44,348 nt of DNA from Armatimonadota bacterium (GTDB lineage: Bacteria > Armatimonadota > JADLDR01): assembly GCA_020846535.1 (NCBI GenBank), contig JADLDR010000068.1:1-44348 (forward strand), written 5' to 3'. Shown here in pieces: positions 41,102 through 44,348 of this stretch (its first letter is position 1; each line of letters starts with the position of its first letter). The notes beneath the pieces were generated by a model. That model worked only from the letters and a program-made list of their open reading frames with translations. It had not been told where the DNA came from and did no database searches. Position numbers and translations under genes: made by a program.

Positions 41102-43180
41102 CTACACACTCACTGTTCCCGAGACCCGCACCTCGATCCTGGGCAGAATTTCGTTATAGGCCAGCACCACCACGTTCGGGAAATTGCGCTCCAGCACGCG
41201 CTTCAGCCCCAGCCGGACGGCGGAGGAGCAGAGCAGCGCCGGAACCTGCCCGAAGGTCGCCATCCGCTCCACCTGCTGGTTCACGGACTGCACCAGGGCG
41301 GAAAAGGTGTTCGGGTCGAGCGCCACCGTCTGCCCGTCCGCACCGGGATAGATGGCCTCCCGGAGCCTCTGGTCCAGCCGGGGATCAAGGGTGATGACCG
41401 ACAGGGAGCCGTCCTCCTCCACATACTGCTGGCAGATGGTGCGGGAGAGGGCGGCCCTGACCGCCTCGCCCAGTTGATCCGCATCCTTGGTGCGCGGGGC
41501 GTTGTCCGCAAGAGATTCCAGGATGGAGACCAGGTCGCGGATGGGGACGCGCTCTCTCAGAAGGTGCTGCAATATCTTTTGGACTTCGCCGATGCTCAGC
41601 AGGTTCGGGATAAGCTCTTCCACCACCGCAGGGTGGTTCTGGCGGACAGTATCGATCAATGCCTGCACGTCCTGACGGGTCAGCAGTTCCGGAGCATTGG
41701 CTTTCAGCACTTCGGTCAGGTGGGTGATCAGCACTTCCGAAGGGGCGAAAACCGTATAGCCGAGGGCGTCGGCTATCTCTCTCTGGTTTTTCGGCACCCA
41801 GACCGCCGGGACCCCGAAGACGGGTTCTTTGGTTTCTATCCCTTCGAGTTCCCCGGTGGCAAAGCCTGAGTCCATCGCCATCAGGTGGTTGGGCATGAGT
41901 TCCCCTGTGACCACCGTGTTGCCTCTCAGCTTGATGGCATAGGTGTTGGGCCTGAGCTGCAAATCGTCGCGCACACGGATAGGCGGGGTGACGAGGCCAA
42001 GTTCCAGGGCCACCTGGCGACGCATGGCCCGGATGCGCTCCAGCAGGTCGCCTCCCTGCTGCACATCGGCTAGCCCGATCAGCCCGATCCCCACCGAAAG
42101 CTCGAACGGCTCGACGCTGATCAGAGGAAAAACGTTTTCCGGTTCGCGGGGGCTGCTTTCTGTGGCCGACCTGGAACGGGCCTCCGCCTCGGCTTCGGCC
42201 TTTTCCTGCTTGGAGGCTTTCCCGAGCATAAAGGCCATGCCGCCGACGATACCTGCCATCGAGAGGAACGGCAGGGCGGGCAGGCCAATCAGCCCGAAAA
42301 GGGCCAGCATCCCGGCAGCGATAGCCATTGCCTTGGGCTGCGAGAAAATCTGGGTGGAGACCTCCTGCCCCATGCTGACTTCCGAGGCGGACCGGGTGAC
42401 GATCAGGCCGGTTCCCACCGAGATCAGGAGGGCGGGAACCTGGGTTGCAAGCCCCTCCCCGATGGTCAGGAGGGTATAATTCTGAAGAGCCTGGAGGATA
42501 TCCAGGCCCTTGAAAACGATTCCGATGACAAAGCCGCCCAGGATGTTGATGACGATCATCACAATGGCGGCGATGGCGTCTCCCCGGACAAACTTGCTGG
42601 AGCCGTCCATCGCACCGTAGAAATCCGCTTCCTGCTGGATGGTCTTGCGGCGTATTTTGGCTTGCTCCTCGGTGATCAGCCCGGCGTTCAGGTCGGCGTC
42701 GATGCTCATCTGCTTACCGGGCATGGCGTCCAGGGTAAAGCGGGCGGCCACCTCCGCCACCCGGCCCGCGCCGCTCGTGATCACCGCGAACTGGATGACG
42801 ATCAGGATGAAGAAGACGACGAACCCGACCACGTAGTTGCCGCCCACCACGAACTTCCCGAAGGCTTCGATCACATGCCCCGCGCTGCCCTCGGCCAGAA
42901 TCAACTTGGTGGAGGCGATATTGAGGGCCAGACGGAAAAGGGTCAGTTGGAGCAGTAGCGAAGGGAAGACCGAGAACTGGAGCGGCTCGGTGACATAGGT
43001 GGTGACCAGCAGCACCACCGCCGCCGCCGTGATATTGAGGGTCAGCAGAATATCCAGGATCGGAGCCGGGAGTGGGACGATAAGAATAGCAAAAATAGCG
43101 ATAACGGCTACCGCATTGACGATATCGCTGTAACGATGGAGGCGCTTTGAACTCTGATTCAAGGATCGCGTATTGACCAT
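41102..43180 (-). CDS. flhA: Flagellar export gate protein FlhA
   Basis: The 692-residue product has eight predicted membrane helices in its first half and a cytoplasmic domain of about 350 residues. The FHIPEP-family region 'IRRKTIQQEADFYGAMDGSS' and 'KFVRGDAIAAIVMIVINILG' is well kept. It forms the nonameric gate of the flagellar type III exporter. I start at the ATG at 43180 ('MVNTRSLNQSSKRLHRYSDI'): an ATG at 43246 would lie upstream of the transcription start given by the -10 box at 43253-43248, and 692 residues is the normal size. It is the first gene of this operon section; flhB is not beside it. Confidence 0.94.
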   Translation of the reverse strand: MVNTRSLNQSSKRLHRYSDIVNAVAVIAIFAILIVPLPAPILDILLTLNITAAAVVLLVTTYVTEPLQFSVFPSLLLQLTLFRLALNIASTKLILAEGSAGHVIEAFGKFVVGGNYVVGFVVFFILIVIQFAVITSGAGRVAEVAARFTLDAMPGKQMSIDADLNAGLITEEQAKIRRKTIQQEADFYGAMDGSSKFVRGDAIAAIVMIVINILGGFVIGIVFKGLDILQALQNYTLLTIGEGLATQVPALLISVGTGLIVTRSASEVSMGQEVSTQIFSQPKAMAIAAGMLALFGLIGLPALPFLSMAGIVGGMAFMLGKASKQEKAEAEAEARSRSATESSPREPENVFPLISVEPFELSVGIGLIGLADVQQGGDLLERIRAMRRQVALELGLVTPPIRVRDDLQLRPNTYAIKLRGNTVVTGELMPNHLMAMDSGFATGELEGIETKEPVFGVPAVWVPKNQREIADALGYTVFAPSEVLITHLTEVLKANAPELLTRQDVQALIDTVRQNHPAVVEELIPNLLSIGEVQKILQHLLRERVPIRDLVSILESLADNAPRTKDADQLGEAVRAALSRTICQQYVEEDGSLSVITLDPRLDQRLREAIYPGADGQTVALDPNTFSALVQSVNQQVERMATFGQVPALLCSSAVRLGLKRVLERNFPNVVVLAYNEILPRIEVRVSGTVSV

Positions 43181-43247
43181 TAAGATAACCCGTCCGGATG
43201 GAAGGGGATCCGGGGGAAGAGCGGCTCTCATGCAAAATATTTGCACT

Positions 43248-43277
43248 ATTATAGCATAGATTCGGGAACACCGTCAA
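43248..43277 (-). promoter_or_regulatory. Promoter of the flhA operon
   Basis: On the minus strand TTGACG (43277-43272) and TATAAT (43253-43248) stand 18 bases apart, with a TGC extension before the -10. This is a sigma70-type rather than a sigma-28 or sigma-54 promoter. Transcription should begin near 43241, about 60 bases before the flhA ATG. Confidence 0.7.
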
Positions 43278-43446
43278 TGCAATCGAGCAGCCGTTGCATT
43301 CCCTATGCCGAGTTTTTCCGCCCTGCCGGGTCCGTCCGATGGCATCTATAACGATGCGTTCCCCCGGCCAAACCGATGCCGAAGCGAACCATATCGATTA
43401 TCGGCAGAAAACCAGGTAATTTTGAGGGGTTTTCGGAAGAGCATGG

Positions 43447-43740
43447 ATGAAAATGTTAGACGAGGGGGAAGTATTTCATCCGGCAACCGTCGATGCAGTC
43501 TGCGAGGAGCGCAGAGCCATGTCCATGAAGCAGATGCTCTCGGTGCTGAGGCATAAGGGAATCTCGGCCTCCAGTTGGAAGGCGGAGGGGCCGGAAAGCA
43601 AGAGTTACAAGATCATCGAGCATAAGCGCGAGTTCGTTCCGAGCGCCCTCAACTGCGGCAAGGTCACCTTTGTCGTCCAGATCGATAATGATGCGGCCAA
43701 CCAGGAAACACTCGTCGGGTCTGGTGGGGAAGATGAATGA
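43447..43740 (+). CDS. Hypothetical protein, 97 residues
   Basis: I do not recognise this protein. It reads 'MKMLDEGEVFHPATVDAVCE', then 'MKQMLSVLRHKGISASSWKA' and 'FVPSALNCGKVTFVVQIDND', ending 'SGGEDE'. It is acidic, without membrane helices or a signal peptide. GGAAGAG lies six bases before the ATG. The end overlaps the next gene by eight bases, so the two are probably translated together and may form one functional unit. Confidence 0.5.
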   Translation: MKMLDEGEVFHPATVDAVCEERRAMSMKQMLSVLRHKGISASSWKAEGPESKSYKIIEHKREFVPSALNCGKVTFVVQIDNDAANQETLVGSGGEDE

Positions 43741-43978
43741 GGACCAGAACGCCATGATCCCGGGCGGTTCCGAAACCGTCATCCGCAACGGGACTCCTCT
43801 TCCCGAGCCGAACATCGATGGCGGGGTGGCGGGCATGCCGGTCCTTCACGGTTTCCCGCCGAAGCTCAAGCTGCGCGGCCAGATGATCGTCAAATTCCAA
43901 TACCAGGACAGCGACGAGGACGACGGGATCGCCGAATACCGCTTCGAGGGCAAGTTCGGGGAGATCAATATGATTTGA
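43733..43978 (+). CDS. Hypothetical protein, 81 residues
   Basis: The ATG at 43733 lies inside the end of the previous gene (ATGAATGA overlap), with GGGGAAG just before it. The product reads 'MNEDQNAMIPGGSETVIRNG', 'MPVLHGFPPKLKLRGQMIVK' and ends 'GIAEYRFEGKFGEINMI'. It is beta-rich and acidic. No family is recognised. The coupled arrangement might also arise from a frameshift in a single older gene; both segments look well kept, so I favour two genes. Confidence 0.5.
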   Translation: MNEDQNAMIPGGSETVIRNGTPLPEPNIDGGVAGMPVLHGFPPKLKLRGQMIVKFQYQDSDEDDGIAEYRFEGKFGEINMI

Positions 43979-43986
43979 GAATGGAA

Positions 43987-44010
43987 GGGCGAACACGAGG
44001 TTCGCCCCTA
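43987..44010. repeat. GTAGGGGC-type palindrome
   Basis: GGGCGAAC (43988-43995) pairs with GTTCGCCC just beyond a short loop and is followed by CTAC. It is one of at least nine such hairpins in the window and lies between two convergent genes. Confidence 0.7.
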
Positions 44011-44014
44011 CAAC

Positions 44015-44348
44015 TTATCCCGACTTCCGGCCCTCCACCTCCAGCCTCATCATGGGAAGATGGATCAGGCCGTTTTCGTCCGGGGGGTAGCGTTCCTGAT
44101 AGCGGCGGGCGATTTCCTCCAGGAATGCCTGCTGGCGCTCGGGAGGAATGCGTCCGGTGTAGGGATGCCAGGTCGTCCGGAGCCAGGCGGCCAGCCCCTC
44201 CGGGCCGGAATGCGCCATATCTTTCGGCATTAGCGCCATCCGTTCGGCGGTCAGGCCCGCTTCCCGAAGCCAGGGCGCATATTCCTCCGGGCTGTAGAAG
44301 CCCCAGGGGAAGGCCATACCCTCGAAGAAGGATCGCCATTCCGGCGCG
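44015..44348 (-). CDS. SAM-dependent methyltransferase, C-terminal part (runs off the window)
   Basis: The minus-strand frame is open to the window edge and starts before it. Visible are 'PEWRSFFEGMAFPWGFYSPE', 'YAPWLREAGLTAERMALMPK', 'DMAHSGPEGLAAWLRTTWHP' and the end 'IHLPMMRLEVEGRKSG'. This pattern is the C-terminus of trans-aconitate-methyltransferase-like enzymes (class I, Methyltransf_11/25). The SAM-binding half lies outside the window, so substrate and activity cannot be judged. Confidence 0.75.
   Translation of the reverse strand, partial: APEWRSFFEGMAFPWGFYSPEEYAPWLREAGLTAERMALMPKDMAHSGPEGLAAWLRTTWHPYTGRIPPERQQAFLEEIARRYQERYPPDENGLIHLPMMRLEVEGRKSG

Overview
The window is high-GC chromosomal DNA from a motile diderm bacterium. 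The evidence is a TolC/MFP/RND efflux set, a predicted outer-membrane barrel protein, lipoproteins and part of a flagellar operon. No rRNA, tRNA or CRISPR array was seen, so the lineage cannot be fixed. The flagellar order (flhA-flhF-flhG...sigma28-SwrB/DUF6115-like) resembles the Bacillus fla/che operon end, while the envelope is diderm. An uncultivated lineage such as Armatimonadota is my guess only.

Layout. 1-7.0 kb is a decaying accessory zone: the start of an IS630-type transposase, an unrecognised remnant, an antitoxin-like remnant, an intact secreted GH127 (beta-L-arabinofuranosidase-like) gene, a frameshifted DUF4173 membrane gene, a YhcG/DUF1016 nuclease pseudogene with three nonsense codons and a repeat inserted in it, and a transposase tail. 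7.0-14.6 kb is a multidrug-efflux cluster: TetR, AbrB-like regulator, TolC, membrane fusion protein, RND pump. It has two perfect-hexamer sigma70-type promoters, a TetR-type operator over one -10 box, and one copy of a structured repeat before each of the three pump genes. 14.6-21.6 kb holds a 530-bp inverted-repeat element, YceI, RsmG, two unknown genes, a PIN toxin-antitoxin pair, two dipeptide-ABC ATPases, a PAP2-like protein and a STAS protein. 21.6-29.2 kb holds a large secreted glycosidase-like protein, a DnaA-domain-I-like protein, an internally deleted IS630 with a nearby MITE, a DUF5916 protein and an Rpn-nuclease remnant. 29.2-33.0 kb holds a TrmH-family methyltransferase, a PhoR/PhoB-type two-component system and a predicted selenocysteine-containing exported peroxiredoxin. 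33.0-43.3 kb is a long minus-strand run: flhA, flhF, flhG, glgA, a small membrane protein, fliA, a SwrB-like protein, a parvulin foldase lipoprotein and a YabN-type methylase-MazG fusion. The last kilobase has two small overlapping unknown genes and the end of a methyltransferase gene.

The most notable observation is the peroxiredoxin at 32455-33006. Its reading frame runs through one UGA exactly at the peroxidatic cysteine position, and a SECIS-like stem-loop lies directly downstream. The second theme is a dense set of structured repeats: at least nine GTAGGGGC-type palindromes whose inner stems differ but stay complementary, a repeat placed before each efflux gene and carrying a nested insertion elsewhere, a TA-flanked MITE beside IS630, and a 36-bp-armed composite element. 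Nothing here amounts to a clear new multi-gene defence or biosynthetic system.
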